Shown here: piece after piece, positions 10,701-23,449 of the stretch
Layout of the letters: each line of letters begins with the position of its first letter
Position numbering within the stretch: the stretch's first letter is position 1
From: Marsupella aquatica
Lineage: Eukaryota; Marchantiophyta
Direction of reading: 5' to 3'
Assembly: GCA_973895155.1 (NCBI GenBank)
Contig: OZ316897.1
Span: 22,816,001 to 22,880,000 of the forward strand
DNA length: 64,000 nt
The notes under the pieces: model-generated
Databases searched by the model: none
What the model was told of the DNA's origin: nothing
What the model saw: only the letters and a program-made list of their open reading frames with translations
Program-made: the position numbers and the translations under genes

Positions 10701-13700
10701 ACTCCTGGCAAAGCACGTATAAACCACCGAAATAGCTCCATAAAGTAACCAGCTTCAATCCAACAGTTTAAGATATGTCACCATGCACATACGGAAAAAT
10801 CTCCGACAACACATCGTCTTGAGAATCCACCCTCAATATGAAGAGCTAGATCTAAATCATCGAGACCCACTTGTCAATTTTCCACGACAAACCAATAAAT
10901 CAAGTACGACATTACCTAGAGTTGTGCCTAGGTTGTAGTGGTTACCTCATCTAGCGACGGAGCTCCCTGTCCATCTTTTAAGAGCTCCTTCAACAGCTCA
11001 AACAATGCATCCACCTGCAAATCAAGACGATGGACAAGAATTATTACCATGCCCAACTCCAAATAGAGAAGAACCAACGGAAACAAAGTTTAGGAGTCGT
11101 AACTCACAATCAGATATTGGGAGTTGTACCTTGTCCGCTGTTGTGATTTGTGTGTTGTTCTTCATAACACTTTGGATGATCACTACAGCCATTACTTTAT
11201 TGGTTTCGTAATCCAAATGCTCCATCACTTTAGGGTAGTTCACTAGCTTTAGCATGGTGACCACGTTGTTGTACTTCTCCAATGGCGCACTAAGTAGCGC
11301 AACAATCTGCTTTGTCGCTTTCGCGTCTTTAACCTTTCCGTGTCCTTCAAGTTTTTTCACGCATGCTCCCTGCAAGAACAGAAAAACTGTTATGGCACGA
11401 TTACTCCAGCACAGGAAACATCCATCGTTCCAAGGATAAGGCATTCAGCTATCAAAAAGGGCCCGTTTGTACTTACCAGCACTTGATCAACATAGTCAAG
11501 TCTGTCAATATGCACACGCAATATAAATGTAAGCAGGGCCACATGCAGACTGATAGCTCCAACAAGAGGCATGTCAGGCTGAGCTTCAATCACCTGGAGC
11601 ATGCACACAGATGAGTAAGCTGTCAGAAATTTCTCCAGATAACACTTGAAAAGCAAGGGAGAGGACGAAAGACAAACTTGCACAAGTGATAAGTTATGTT
11701 GTACGCACTTTCACTACTGCATTGCTGAGCTTTGAGAAAGCTTCCACTTGTAGAAACTCAGGCAGCACCTGCAGAAGTGTACATTCATATCCGTCAAAAA
11801 TTCAACCTTAGATCCACCCATCCAGGGCATGTGGTGAACGGCTGACGAGTTATAGCTTATGCCGCACAAAGAGTACAACTGCAATTTGATTTAAACAATA
11901 CATAAAGGGAAGTCAAATCCTTAGAGGTTATTCATCAATCACGTGAATACACCAAGTTACCTCTGGCGAAGACGCTGCATAGTTCGAAAGCCGTTCCATC
12001 AATTGTGACATGACTGTCTTAATGTCGACTGTGGGCTGAAATCAAAGAGACTAACAAATCAATATCTAGAAAAGTGGCTGTAACTTTTAAAATCTCAGCT
12101 GAATATATGGCAACGTATGGATATCAGACATTCATCAGTAGAATTGAAAAGGAAATGAAAAAGTCACCCACCTGTAGCTGCGGGCATGCACCAAGAAGCG
12201 TTTCCAGTGTTTGAAGGTGAAAATCATCAGGAAAGACCTGAATGATGCAATCCATCAAGTAATACTGTGCAAGCTCATCTTTGCAGTTGACTACCTAACA
12301 AAACCCAAACCGGTAGTCAGGAATCATTCTGTTTCGTGAAAAACCATTATATCCAATCGTACTGTCAATCAAGATCGTTCCGCAACTCAGCGCTACACAA
12401 AAACTCAAGATTGCTTCAAATTACAAAGTCCGGACATATCTGAAGTTTAAATGTTAAAAAGACTTAATTCAAGAGATAGATGCGGTAATTTAAAATTCGA
12501 GAAAAATTACCTGTTCAAGAACCCGAGGCAAAACCACCTCTTTATACATCTCCAGGTCCACACCTTCCAGCTGGCTAAGCACATGGAGATTCTTACCTAC
12601 CTGTCATCAAAGAGCAACATTTAGAGGCGGATATGAGAACTGACGACATTCCCGTTCTACGTGTTCTGAGGAATCATATACGAAACGTCCGTGGACACCG
12701 CGCTCGAAGCTTAAACTTCGAAATCCGGATGTTACTGTTGAAGAAAAGTTCTTTGAGAGTAACTTTAAGCTTTGGACATGACCTTTCATGATCTTGTTTG
12801 ATAGCATGTGGCAGCACAAACAATACATGAACGTATTAAATTTAAAGCATATTTTGAGAAACCCGCAAACAGAAGGTTTCAAAGGTAAATATCATTCTCC
12901 ATACCAAGTCTCGTAGTTCACTCCTCTCCTTCTCTCGTTTCTCTTTCTCCCGGGCAGGCCCCTGCACATCACCACAACGAAGGTGTAAATCTACAACTTG
13001 CATACATTACAGAACAACTTAAACTCCATGGTCGGCACACTTCCTGCTTGTAGGAATCTAAAAGCCAAACATTCCGAGGCCATCTAACAGGAAGATGAGA
13101 TTTAATAGTATTTATTGCGATTGTATACCAACAAAATAAATACAGCGACATACACCGAAGTTAACGACGTCGACTGCTGATGTGAAGTCGTAAACACCAA
13201 AATCAGGTGGGAATGACTCAAAGTTTTGCATACCTGGTGCTGCATTCGAACCCATAGTTTATTCATCTCAGTGAAATTTTGAAGAACAAACTCGACAGCA
13301 TCCATAACGTCACCTCCTTCCCTGTAATGCAGCGGAAGTGGGACCCATTAAAAACTTTAACCAAAAATAGCACTGACGCCCTCACTCATCCCAGACCTTA
13401 GCGCAATATCGTTTCTGGTCTTCTCTTTGAACTCGTGTTAAACTCTGCTTTAGAGGAGATCAGCAACACCGTCAATCTACCATTGATCTTGTCCAACTTT
13501 TAGAGCACAATTCAAAGAACACATTTAAGAAGAGGTTTTTATTAACGCAACGCACATACCCTTCATACTCTGAACCAGAATCTGGAAGCTTATCCCGACT
13601 GATTTGAGATAGGTAACTCCTCAGAAATAGTCCTCGGATAGGATGTTGTACTCCACGACTCATCTCAACCAAGTCTTTTAATACTTCCTTTGCTGGCGCC

Positions 13701-15367
13701 TCCTTTGACTTTATGTACACAGAACCAACTGTACAAAGAAGATACCTGGAGATCCATAGGTCAAATATCAGTACAGACGGCAGTCATTCACTTTCATAGC
13801 GCCCATCCTACCAAGAGCACAGTGGAGGGAACCGCAGATTAAGGCTTTGGTAATCCTAAATGGCCTGGAATCGGGCCTGGAATCATCCCTTTGCTACTTG
13901 TCAAGAATGCACTTACAGTCTTGGCAATATGTTGCCTGCATGTTGAACCAATTCATACAAATCTGCGTTTGTCCGACCCCTCTTACTTTCCTCTTTGAAG
14001 AAGACCTCCAGCATTCTCAATTCATCAAATGTTCTCATATCTTACCTAGGGTCAAGGTGAACCTTCTCTACAACCTCTAGGTCAAACATTTGAAATCAAG
14101 AGATTGCTTGTTTGCAGTTTCAATACATCTGGAAGTCCGTAACAAAGGATACAGAGCTCATAGTATTTCTGAGGAGAGAGCTTCGAGGTCCTCAGCTCTG
14201 ATAGCATTTGTGCCGAAAACTTCAAGGCGTCCCTGAGATTGTTTGCATCCTGCACAATAAAAAGATGAAGTCCTTTGAGTCGAGGCCCACAGGTAACTTT
14301 CATAAGGGGCACATAGCTCGACCCGTCCTGTCAGTGACATAGACAATGCACCCGAAAATGCATCCTGGGAAGCAGCTTGTGAGTATCATCGTTAAAACTC
14401 ACGGCAAATTATCTATATGGAGCCAGTGAAAAACAATCGCTTGTGGACCATGTTGCTTTGACAGGATCTGAGAGAGAGAGAGTGACGATAAAAGATTTCC
14501 ATGACTTGAAGCCAAACTCCATGACTTGAAGCCAAACTAGGGCCACAAAGTCAAAAGCACTTTCAGAGAGCACGAACCAAAACAGAAACACACGATTTAA
14601 ACCCCATCGATCCAATAAAGCACAATTGTTCACCATAGGCTTCTCGTCCATGGCCTCGGTGCGTCAGATTCTTAGATTTTCCAAAATTCCACCATTTTCC
14701 GAGATGGGTCATATGTTCTAGCCGGTTTTCTTTTAATTCGTCGCTGGCAGGAAGCCAGGACGAGGGCGCTCCCGCACATCAACGATAATTCTTAGGAAGC
14801 GTATGAGACAAGCGTTTCCCCATCAATCCGAGATACTTATCCTTGTAGCTCACCGAAGGTGATGAGCTGGACAGCGATCTCACGCATAACCCACCAATCT
14901 ACCATTCCCCCTAGAAGGCGAGTCCGTCCCAGGGTTTTTGCTGTAGCACACGGTTGAACATTTCCAATTCACATATGCAAATGCATATGTCACCCTTTCC
15001 TAGAGGTAGCACTCATTTGCCTCAAAATTCAAGTTCTAAACAGCTCGACAGTCATAAATCTAAATCAAACCGAGTCAGAGAGCCAATTCGTCTGTACGTC
15101 TGCAGGCCACCCCAATTCTCTCAGATTACAGAGCTTCATTCATTAAGGAAGCTCCACCAATTGTTCGGAATTGGCGAAAAGGGAAGAAATGGAGAGAAGG
15201 TGAAAGTGAGAACAGAGAGAACCAGAGAGAACAGAGAGAACAGAAAAACGAACCAGAGCTCGATGCATGAAGAAGGCGTGGTGCTGGACGAGCGCCATCG
15301 CATCCGCCAGCCACTTCTCCTGCTCCTCGGTGCTGCTCATCACCTCTTGTCCTTGCTGGGACTGCAT
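7792..15367 (-). CDS. VPS35: Vacuolar protein sorting-associated protein 35 (retromer core subunit)
   Basis: Twenty-two exons join to a 795-residue protein, about the length of other plant VPS35 proteins. Exons from the start: 15254-15367, 14153-14249, 13917-14040, 13560-13745, 13234-13321, 12905-12961, 12511-12600, 12172-12294, 11961-12035, 11709-11768, 11477-11593, 11130-11369, 10946-11014, 10503-10592, 10255-10344, 10036-10116, 9779-9847, 9467-9547, 8875-8982, 8553-8656, 8119-8232, 7792-8002. All junctions are GT-AG and in phase. Residues 110-115 (PRLYLL) match the conserved N-terminal motif needed for VPS26 binding; [19 protein letters not shown] and [11 protein letters not shown] are also family hallmarks. 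The protein forms the alpha-solenoid spine of retromer, which retrieves sorting receptors from endosomes or prevacuolar compartments. The ATG at 15367 is chosen because it is the first in frame with the conserved EEQEKWL segment; the codon three upstream is TTG. Two donors are slightly unusual (GTTCGT after exon 1, GTGCAG after exon 17). I see no damage. Confidence 0.96.
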
Positions 15368-17200
15368 TGAGTCCAACTCGCTCTCTCCTCTCCCTGATTA
15401 TTTAAGCCTACCTCCCTAAAACCACAAATCCTCACCCTCGTCCTTCTCCCCCTCCAGCAAACCAATGGATCGATCAATCAACCAGTCAACCGATCAACTC
15501 AACCAATCGACCATATCCACCACCCTCCGTCAGGAAAAATATCGATCGATCGCGGCAACGGGAGCAGGAGCAAACAATGATGGCATCGGAAGGGAGCTGA
15601 TTCGCCTTCCACTTCAGAAGCTACGAGGGATGCCCAAACCAGGAGAGAAGGTCCAAATGGCGGAGACAGGAGAGACCTCCGCAACGAAGGTTGACGAGGA
15701 GGAGCTGAAGCGGAAGAGACCTAATTGATGGGGCGACTGCTCGGACGAAGCCGGAAAAGCTCGAGAACTACAGAGATTTTTCGTTTAGTTGCAGGATTGT
15801 TGTCTTTCTGTCGTGCTTTCTTTCTTCTTGTGTGCTGAGCGTTTCGTCACGGCGTTGGGAATTGGAAAGGAAGACTTCTTCGTTTGCTCTCCATGAAAGA
15901 TCGACACAACACAATTCGCAATTCTCCCCTGATTCTCAGAAGAAGTCTACTGTAGTATCGTAGGGACGTATAGAAAAGTGCACTGCACCAAAACTTAATA
16001 TTCTTACTGTTCAAACTACAGAGAAATGTCATAAATTGACCTACATCTCATTTTTTCACTTTCCAAAACAATGTATACATTATACATCAGTATTTTCGAC
16101 ATGCTTAGAATATCCCAAATACAAGTTGTAGAAAATTTTCCAGGTTCTACATTCACCTCTAAAATTTGTCCCTGGAGGCTGAAATTTCAGTGATTATTTA
16201 TTTGTACAGGGAGACCTCGATAAGTGCAACCTTCGTAAGTGAAACCTCGTGGCGAATTCAAGAGTTTTGTTATATAGTAACCCTCATTTCCAATGAGTTG
16301 TGGGTTTAGGGGAGGTAGGTTTAACAATGATCCAGAAAACTAAGGCTTCAGCCCAAGTTTGGAGGGAACATTATTGGCTATGCCCTGCTAACAAAGAGTT
16401 CAATACACTTCAATCCTATTAAAGTTGTGGGTAATGTGGCCAAATTGGGGTTAGTGGACTCTTCTTTAGGCACTGATCTAGGGAGGGTTGAGCCTTGTCT
16501 CTGGGTTTAACTACTCAGAACTTGAATAAGGGTTAAAACTGCCAGAAGGGCTTTGGGATGTGCTTTGCTCTAAGTTTCTGGCAGATTTGATGGAGCACAT
16601 GAGACCAGTTTGAGCTCACAGCAGTGCCCCACAACCTCAACCAGATTTTCATGAGTCAATCTGCCTAGGTGCAATAATTTATGGTCACTCACTTTCTTCC
16701 TTCATCTCACTCAGAACTTTTCCAGTCCTTTTATTTATGGTTCTTTTCTCCTTTCTTCGCACTTGACGACAAACCCAAATTTCATGCAAATCTAGATTTA
16801 CTTTATTCACCAAGGGACAAGTGGAGAATAGTTCTCTAAATGCTATTACACTCCCTCTGATGGGCATTCTCTTCCTAAAGTACAGAACAATACAAAGAGA
16901 ACAATATGGAAGGGATTTTAGTGTAGCAAAAGGCTAACACTAAGTTCATTCAAGTTGTATCCTTTCCTATTTTAGATAGAGAGTCTCCACAACCAGCTTG
17001 TGTGTCTATGGGGGCTTTTACTTCTGGTAAAAGAAAGAGAAAATTACAAATTCCCCCTGCAAGTTATCAAAATTAGCTGGTAACCCTGAAAGTTTAAAAT
17101 CTAAAGGAAATGCTCAACCTAGAGGAGAGGAATGTGAAAAAGGGAGAAGCTTAGGACACTTCTCCTTTTATATGGCCAGTGGTGGTTTAAAAGGAATGAC
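15368..17200. promoter_or_regulatory. VPS35 5' leader and promoter, then AT-rich intergenic DNA
   Basis: Immediately upstream (rightward) of the VPS35 start lies pyrimidine/purine-rich leader sequence to about 15.85 kb. A rightward open frame of 87 residues (15465-15728) overlaps this leader on the other strand. It resembles no family known to me and is probably chance. Beyond 15.85 kb is AT-rich intergenic DNA with no gene seen. At 16205 the motif TA-CAGGGAGACCTCGATAAG resembles one terminal repeat of a pogo-type transposon. Confidence 0.4.
16205..16250 (+). mobile_element. Possible solitary pogo/Tc1-type transposon end
   Basis: TA followed by CAGGGAGACCTCGATAAGTG and the repeated CTTCGTAAGTGAAACC phrase looks like the terminal repeat of pogo-family transposons, which insert at TA and often begin CAG...ACCTCG. 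I did not find the matching inverted end nearby, so this may be a broken element or chance. Confidence 0.3.
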
Positions 17201-17244
17201 AGAAACACCGAGAAACACCAAGATGAATGGCCAACCGACCGAAC

Positions 17245-17960
17245 AACCAGCTGCAGAAGGTGACCGCGTCGAGAGACAAGAACACCAGGAAACACTGAGA
17301 TGACTGGCCAAACGACCTGCTGCAGAAGGTGACCACATCATCCATCCCAAGTTCACAGTAGGAGTGCATGTACTGCGCAAAACCTACTATGTTTACTTTT
17401 CAAATTATATCACAACGCCATGAATAGTTTGTTTAGATTTCAATTTTCACTGAAAAGACAACATATACTAGGATACATCAGTGTTTCACATCAAAATGCC
17501 TAGAAGATCCCAAGGAAAACTTGCTTGCAATTTTCTCCACCCACCCACACACACAACAAGTGTTTCACATCCAAATGCTTATTATTAGATTCTTAAAACA
17601 TGCATTATTTAGTATTGTTTTCCGCAAACTCCTCCGACCTAAAGTTCTGCCCAGGACCGAAATCCTCAATAATTGTTCTTTATCGGGCGAACCTGATCGT
17701 CCCTAATAAGGGACAGTCGTAGTCGCCCAACAGTCACGCCAGGGACTCGGGAGAACACGGCGGGGCCGGGTCCGACGATCTTCCGAACGACCCGCTGCAG
17801 AAGGTGACCCCGTCGAGAGGCCGGTACTTCGAGATGACCGGCTGCAACAGGTGCCCGCTTCGAGTGACAGAACACCAAACGCCGAGACGACCGTCTGCGG
17901 ACGGTGACCGCGTCGAGTGATCCAGCTGACTGGCTGCAGACGGTAGTCGTCCGTCCTCCA
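17245..17960. repeat. Degenerate 'CTGCAGAAGGTGACC' minisatellite in two blocks
   Basis: The core CTGCAGAAGGTGACC recurs at about 17251, 17320 and 17795, with variants at about 17842 (CTGCAACAGGTGCCC), 17896 (CTGCGGACGGTGACC) and 17935 (CTGCAGACGGTAGTC). It is usually preceded by GACTGGCCAAACGAC-like and followed by GCGTCGAGAG-like sequence. The two blocks (17.22-17.35 and 17.77-17.96 kb) are separated by unrelated AT-rich DNA. The second block is GC-rich and leads into the likely leader of the RNFT-type gene. Confidence 0.55.
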
Positions 17961-19951
17961 ACGACGCGCCAAGGTGTGTGGGCGAGAGTGAGGACATTGT
18001 GGACTACTCGTCTAGTCTCGCCTCGTCTCGTCTCGTCGAGGAAAGAAGCTCGAGGAAGGATCAGGGAAGGGGGAGCGAAGCACAAGGAGGTGGAGGAGGA
18101 GGAGGAGGAGGAGGGGGAGGAGAAGCGCAAGTCGCAAAAGACGTGGTGTGGTGTTGTGTGGTGTGGTGACCGATTCAAGGATTTACCATGATGACCGAAT
18201 TTCGCGACGAGCGGGGCTAATTATTGCGCTGTGTGATGTGATTCTGGCGCTGTGATGTCGATGCTGCTGCTGTTTGCCGAACAGCATCGCAATAATAATA
18301 TTGCGTCGTCCTTCGGCGGAGGTTTCGCTCACGGACGAGCTTGGACTCGTGCGTGAACATCACGGTGTTGTGGGTTGTTGTCGTCGTTGGTGTTGCTGAT
18401 GTCGTCATTTCCATTGTTTCCACTTCTAGACCCACTCGGAGGAGCGCCGAGGTGTTGAGTCTACTTCAATCTTTCGAGGAGGGGGGGGAGGAGAAGCGGA
18501 GGGAAGACAGGAAGACGGAAAGAGGGCAAAGGGCAAAGACAGCAGGAGCAGGGAAACAGACGGGACGGACTGGTCTGCGTTTGGGGCGTTCTCAAGAGGA
18601 TTCACGATGGTGGGACTACGAGCGATGTCGGAGGAGAAATCCGTGGCGCGGGAAGGGAGGAGGACGGAGGAGTACGAGAAAGCGGAACGAGGACCGGCGG
18701 GCTTGAGCTTTTAGTCTTCTCGTACGAACAAACCTCGGGGTTGAAAATCAGCAGGGTGTATTTGTCGACCAGGAATTGCATCCACAGGACAGGGCAGAGT
18801 AAGGTAGGGCACGGTAGGGTAGGGTAGGGTGGGGTAGGCCGTGGTGCGTTGTGAAGAGCACGGAGAGGACACCGTCGGGAGGCAATGGGGCGGAAGTGAC
18901 CGAAGCCGGCCAATTTCAAGGTATGGCTTCTATGCGTGAGAGTGAGGAAGTACGAGGAGATTGTTGTCTTTCTTTTAGGTGGTTTGGAGGAGGAGGCGGC
19001 AGGGGGGTTCGTGGGTATGTGAATGCATCATGGCATAGTCTCACTGCGTGCCCATGGTCTTTCTCCCCAGCTTCTTGTATTATACTAGTCGGTCTTATCT
19101 CCAGGATTCCGGTGATGAGGGACTTATTGAGTTACGTGTATTTCATTCTTTCTTTTGTCACGACCTAATGTCCCTTGGGATTGGGGTGCTACGGCTGGGG
19201 TCAATTTCAATTCATTGATGAACTGTTGAGTGTGTACATAGAGGGAAAATTGGGCTTTGGAGACTTGCAACGGGCCTGCCTGACTGCCTCGCTGACAAGG
19301 AAGAATTGAATCGTCCGTTTTCTCTTTGCCGGTTCTAGTTAGTGAAGACTTACTACTGGAAGTGACGAAAGTGAGGGAACGCAGTGGAGGTCTCCTGCTA
19401 GGATCAACGGAGGGAGTTAGAAGATTGTGTTTGGTATCAAGAAGGACTGGATGGCGCCATAGCTTTGCCTTCTCTGCCACGTTGGTCTTGCTTACGCTGG
19501 TCGCAACTTGGATTGGGGTTTGGTATGGACGTCGTACAGATTTCTTAATCGTGGGCTGGTTGGGTGCATATGCTAGCGGCGGTGCAGGCTTCGAAAATGG
19601 GCGAGCGACAGTATTGCTCGTTGTTGTAGCCATCCGCACCAAGTTTCTGGCAGTGTGCGTTGTGCAAGTAGTCTCATGACATCGATGTGAGCGTGGTTGG
19701 AATTAGACGAGCTTTAAGGCATCATCGCAAGGTTTACCTACAGCGTACTGCTGGGGCCCCGTTCTGCTAGTGTTATAGTGACAAGTCCACAGAGGGATTT
19801 CTGGATTAGATTCCAATTGCGGTGTGGTGCTGATCCCTAGGTGGCTGTGCCTGGTACTGCTGTTCGGAAGGGATTGCCGTATTGTAGCTTAGCTTAAAGC
19901 AGGATATTGCTTCCCAAAGACGGGCTGGATTCAGCTGCAGGCCTCTAAATC
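17961..19951 (+). promoter_or_regulatory. GC-rich promoter and 5' leader of the RNFT-type gene, with a likely 5'-UTR intron
   Basis: This region contains a CTCGT simple run (18011-18040), a GGA run (about 18085-18122) and a GGTAGGGTAGGG run (about 18807-18838), features common in plant leaders. A consensus donor (TTTCAAG|GTATGG at 18921) and acceptor (TTCAGCTGCAG ending 19940) would remove a 1,020-nt intron and put exon sequence 11 bases before the ATG at 19952. The open frames here, including a 160-residue-plus leftward one at 19124-19633, resemble nothing I know, and most fall within the predicted intron. Confidence 0.4.
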
Positions 19952-22900
19952 ATGGAGAATTCAGGCTCAGCATCGGAGGGCATCCGGACTGGGATGTCGA
20001 GAAGGTATGGGATGCCATTTGCCTCCAGTTTATTGCCCGCCCCAATCTCGGCCATCCTCGAGTTTTCGGGCCTGATGCGGGGCACCAGATCTCATTATTC
20101 GGAGCTTGAAAATTTAGGACAGACCACATCCGGAGCTCTTAGCCAAAACGGTGACAACGAGCGAAACGGTGACAGCGGGGCAGAAGTATCAATTAGAATT
20201 ATTGGCGTTGGAGAACAGGATGGAAGCAGAGGTGGAACAGGTTCTCCAAGCTCCCACGGGAGAAACATAACAGAGAATAGTGCTAGTACTTCTCAAGTGC
20301 CTCTCTCCTCTCTACTACCAACAATGCGATTACCATCCGTTGACGGCGGTGACAGGGGCACCATGAATATGTCTCCACGGTCTCCAAATACGGAAGAGAG
20401 GGGGGAGATGTCTGATAATGCCGGTGGGGGAAATGGAAGGGATACCGGGGGACAACGTTATGACTTTCAGCAACTTGCGAGATGGATTGAACAGGCGTTG
20501 CCCTTCACCATTCTACTCTTGATGGTCTTCATTCGCCAGCATTTACATGGTATGATTATTCGAGTCGTCATCGAGCTAATGGCCTGTTGAAAATTATACA
20601 GATTAAGATTTCCTCGAGCTACCAACTGGCCCTTACACAGTTGTTTGGCACGGGCGGATGCCAGGCAGGAAAACGGTGTTCTATTTAGGGTTGTATTATT
20701 ATCATTCCTATCCAAAATGTAGGACAAGACAGGTACTTATCAATTTGAAAATGGATGGTCGATATTGCAGGATTCTTTGTAACCTTCTGGATTTCGGCTG
20801 TGATGATCAAAGCCAACGACCTTCTCCGAAAACAGACCGCTCTCAAGGTCAGGATTTTAAGTTCGAAAGCAGGGTGAGATGCACCATATGATGATGATGA
20901 CTTTCGTATCGGATAATTTAAGACTTAGTCAGGACGAAGACAGGTAGGCTGAAACAAAACTGAAACAATGTGTTGTTGCTGAGCAGGGTGAGAGAAAGAC
21001 ACTCATTCTTGTAGGCATTGGATTTGCTATGGTCACGCACATCATTGGAGTGTATTGGTGGTATAGTAAGGACTCACTTTGGCGACCACTCGTTATTCTC
21101 CCACCACAAGAAATTCCAAGATTCTGGCAGGCTATCTTCATAATTGTTGTGAACGGTAAGCATGACGCTGTCTTTAGTAAGGGTATTTGAGCAGACATTG
21201 TAATTACTTTCCATTGGAAATGTCGACATTTTCATTGTGGGTCTGGTTGGTCGTCAACTTTTCTACAGAATTTGTTAATGGTATGGACTCGTGAGCAATC
21301 ATATAATTTTTATGCCATCATAGTGGCAAGTTAGCGGAGTATTAGTCTTGCCGTGCATAATTTCTGGTTTGGATGTAGATGTTTGTTACACTGAATTATG
21401 TGCATGAGGACCGAGTTAGTCTCGTTTGAATCTCATACTATTTGTTCTAAGAGATAACCGTTGGTGGGTTGAACTGTTCTCCGTTGTAATTCAATTGAAT
21501 AGATACAATGGTGAGGCAATCGGCAATGGTGCTCAAAATTGGTCTTCTCATATACTACAAGAATAGTCGGGGACGGAATTACCGCCGACAGGTCTGCCTT
21601 TCCCAAATTTTCTAACTACCTCAAAATGTCTGCCGCACACAATGGTCTTGAGCTGCGTGTCGGACCCTTAGTTGATGTGGCCGGGTTCTATTGGTATAAT
21701 GATGAACATGCACGCTTTTTTTTGAAAATATTTGGGGAGAAAATGATTGGCAGATGACCTTTGTATCTCTATGTGAGTGAGCTACAGTTGATTCGTCACA
21801 TATGGGTTGAATTTTTGGCCAGGGCCTGATGTTTATCTGAAATATAGAGACTGAAGGTTCTGATAGTCATTGACAGGGAGTGAACTTTAAACTTCAATGT
21901 CAGTTTCTGAACGCCTGTTCTAATGACTGGCACCTAACCGTTTTCTGTGTGGCATATGATTGTGCAGGCTCAGCTGTTGACATTAGTGGAGTATATATTG
22001 CTGTTGTACAGGGCTCTTGTTCCGGGACCTGTTTGGTACCGCTTCTTTTTGAACAAAGAATATGGAAATCTCTTTTCATCTCTCACGACTGGGTTATATT
22101 TGACATTCAAGCTCACGTCAACATATGAGAAGGTGTGATCACATCCATTTGAAATCAACTCTTCCATTCGCCAGATATAAACTTAAAGCTTTACTGTCCA
22201 CAGTTTGTCAAACCTTTGAGTTTCAGGCACGTTGGGGATTGACTCGGAATACACAATAGACCGATATAACCCACTCGATATGCAGACGTATTATGTTTGA
22301 CTCGTACTACAGACTGTGATCCAAATATTCGATGTCCCTTGTCAAAAAAATCGTCAAGTGTATGTGGCCAGCGATTAACCATTTCTGGACTAAATACTCT
22401 GCTGGCGCAGGTAAAAACATTTATAGCTGCTTTGCGTGCCCTTTCCCGAAGAGAAGTGCAGTATGGGGCCTACGCTACCACAGAAGAGGTATGCTGTCCT
22501 GCAATCAAGTCCTGTCGATCGGGAAGTCATTGCATTTCTTCCGTCACAGTTATTTTCTTTTCCATGTTGTTGAAGGGTCTTCATGCATCACATCTAGAGT
22601 CGAACAGACAAGCTGGTCATTTCTATCACACTGTTCCTTCACTTTCTTGTGATCCAATTATAACATTGCCCACAACTAGTTATCGCACTGAAAGGTTTTC
22701 AGTTTGCTAACGTTGGAAGACAATGGGAGCGTTGACAAATGGTTGGCCCTGCAGGTTTCCGCAGCAGGGGACATGTGTGCCATCTGCCAAGAAAAAATGC
22801 ATGCCCCCATATCTCTCCGGTGCAAACATATCTTTTGCGAAGATTGTGTGTCAGAGTGGTGAGTCTCATCAATATAATTACTTTTGTGATCCCTTGCTGT

Positions 22901-23449
22901 GTCGTAAATCTTAATTTTGGAGACATTCACCCCGTTAGACACTTTTCGTATAGGATGGTATCTACACCGGTCTCCTGCATAGTCCTTCTCATGCGCTCTA
23001 TTAAAGATAGAACTCGTCAAGAGTCCTCTGCTCTAGCTTCGGAAAGAATGAGTCAATATCTTTACGTGCACATCCTCTCCTTAGTGGAATCGAAAGCAGA
23101 TGAGCAAGTAGGCTCCAGCACTTAATTATGTAAGGAGCCCAACTGTGTCCGGGCTATTGAACATTTATCATGTTTGCCGTACAGCTTCCACAATCTTCTT
23201 AAATCCTGTTGAGTGTAATGATGATGTCCATAACTGAACGAGTGGGCTAATATTGCAAAGCTGAAATATGTGTACACTTGACTAGACACTTCTATGAGTA
23301 CAATACGAACCTTGTGTTCTGACGTGTGGTTTTTGTCGTACAGGTTTGAGAGGGAAAGAACTTGCCCACTGTGTCGCGCAGTGGTTAAATCAGCAGGATT
23401 GAGATCGTTTGGTGATGGGTCAACGAGTCTCTTCATTCAAATATTTTAA
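19952..23449 (+). CDS. RING finger and transmembrane E3 ubiquitin ligase (RNFT1/RNFT2-like)
   Basis: Eight exons join to 461 residues: 19952-20549, 20771-20847, 20987-21155, 21503-21591, 21968-22132, 22411-22488, 22755-22858, 23344-23449. All boundaries are GT-AG and in phase. Residues 1-180 are Ser/Gly/Asn-rich and probably disordered. Several hydrophobic segments follow: about 187-222, 230-252 ([20 protein letters not shown]), 270-300 and 313-340. The C-terminus holds a complete C3HC4 RING: C400, C403, C415, H417, C420, C423, C434, C437. This order (disordered head, multi-pass membrane domain, RING near the C-terminus) is that of the RNFT family, in which the RING faces the cytosol and recruits an E2 enzyme. 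Human RNFT1 acts in ER protein turnover; the plant substrate is unknown. Family is clear, cellular target is not. The split Trp codon (427) at the last junction supports the final exon. Confidence 0.9.

Noticed and set aside
15465-15728. Rightward 87-residue frame opposite the VPS35 leader
   Set aside because: Begins in low-complexity Ser/Gln/Asn codons from GATC repeats, has no domain and overlaps the likely VPS35 leader.
17666-18178. Leftward 170-residue frame rich in Ser and Arg
   Set aside because: It runs through the degenerate minisatellite and the GGA repeat; low complexity, no domain.
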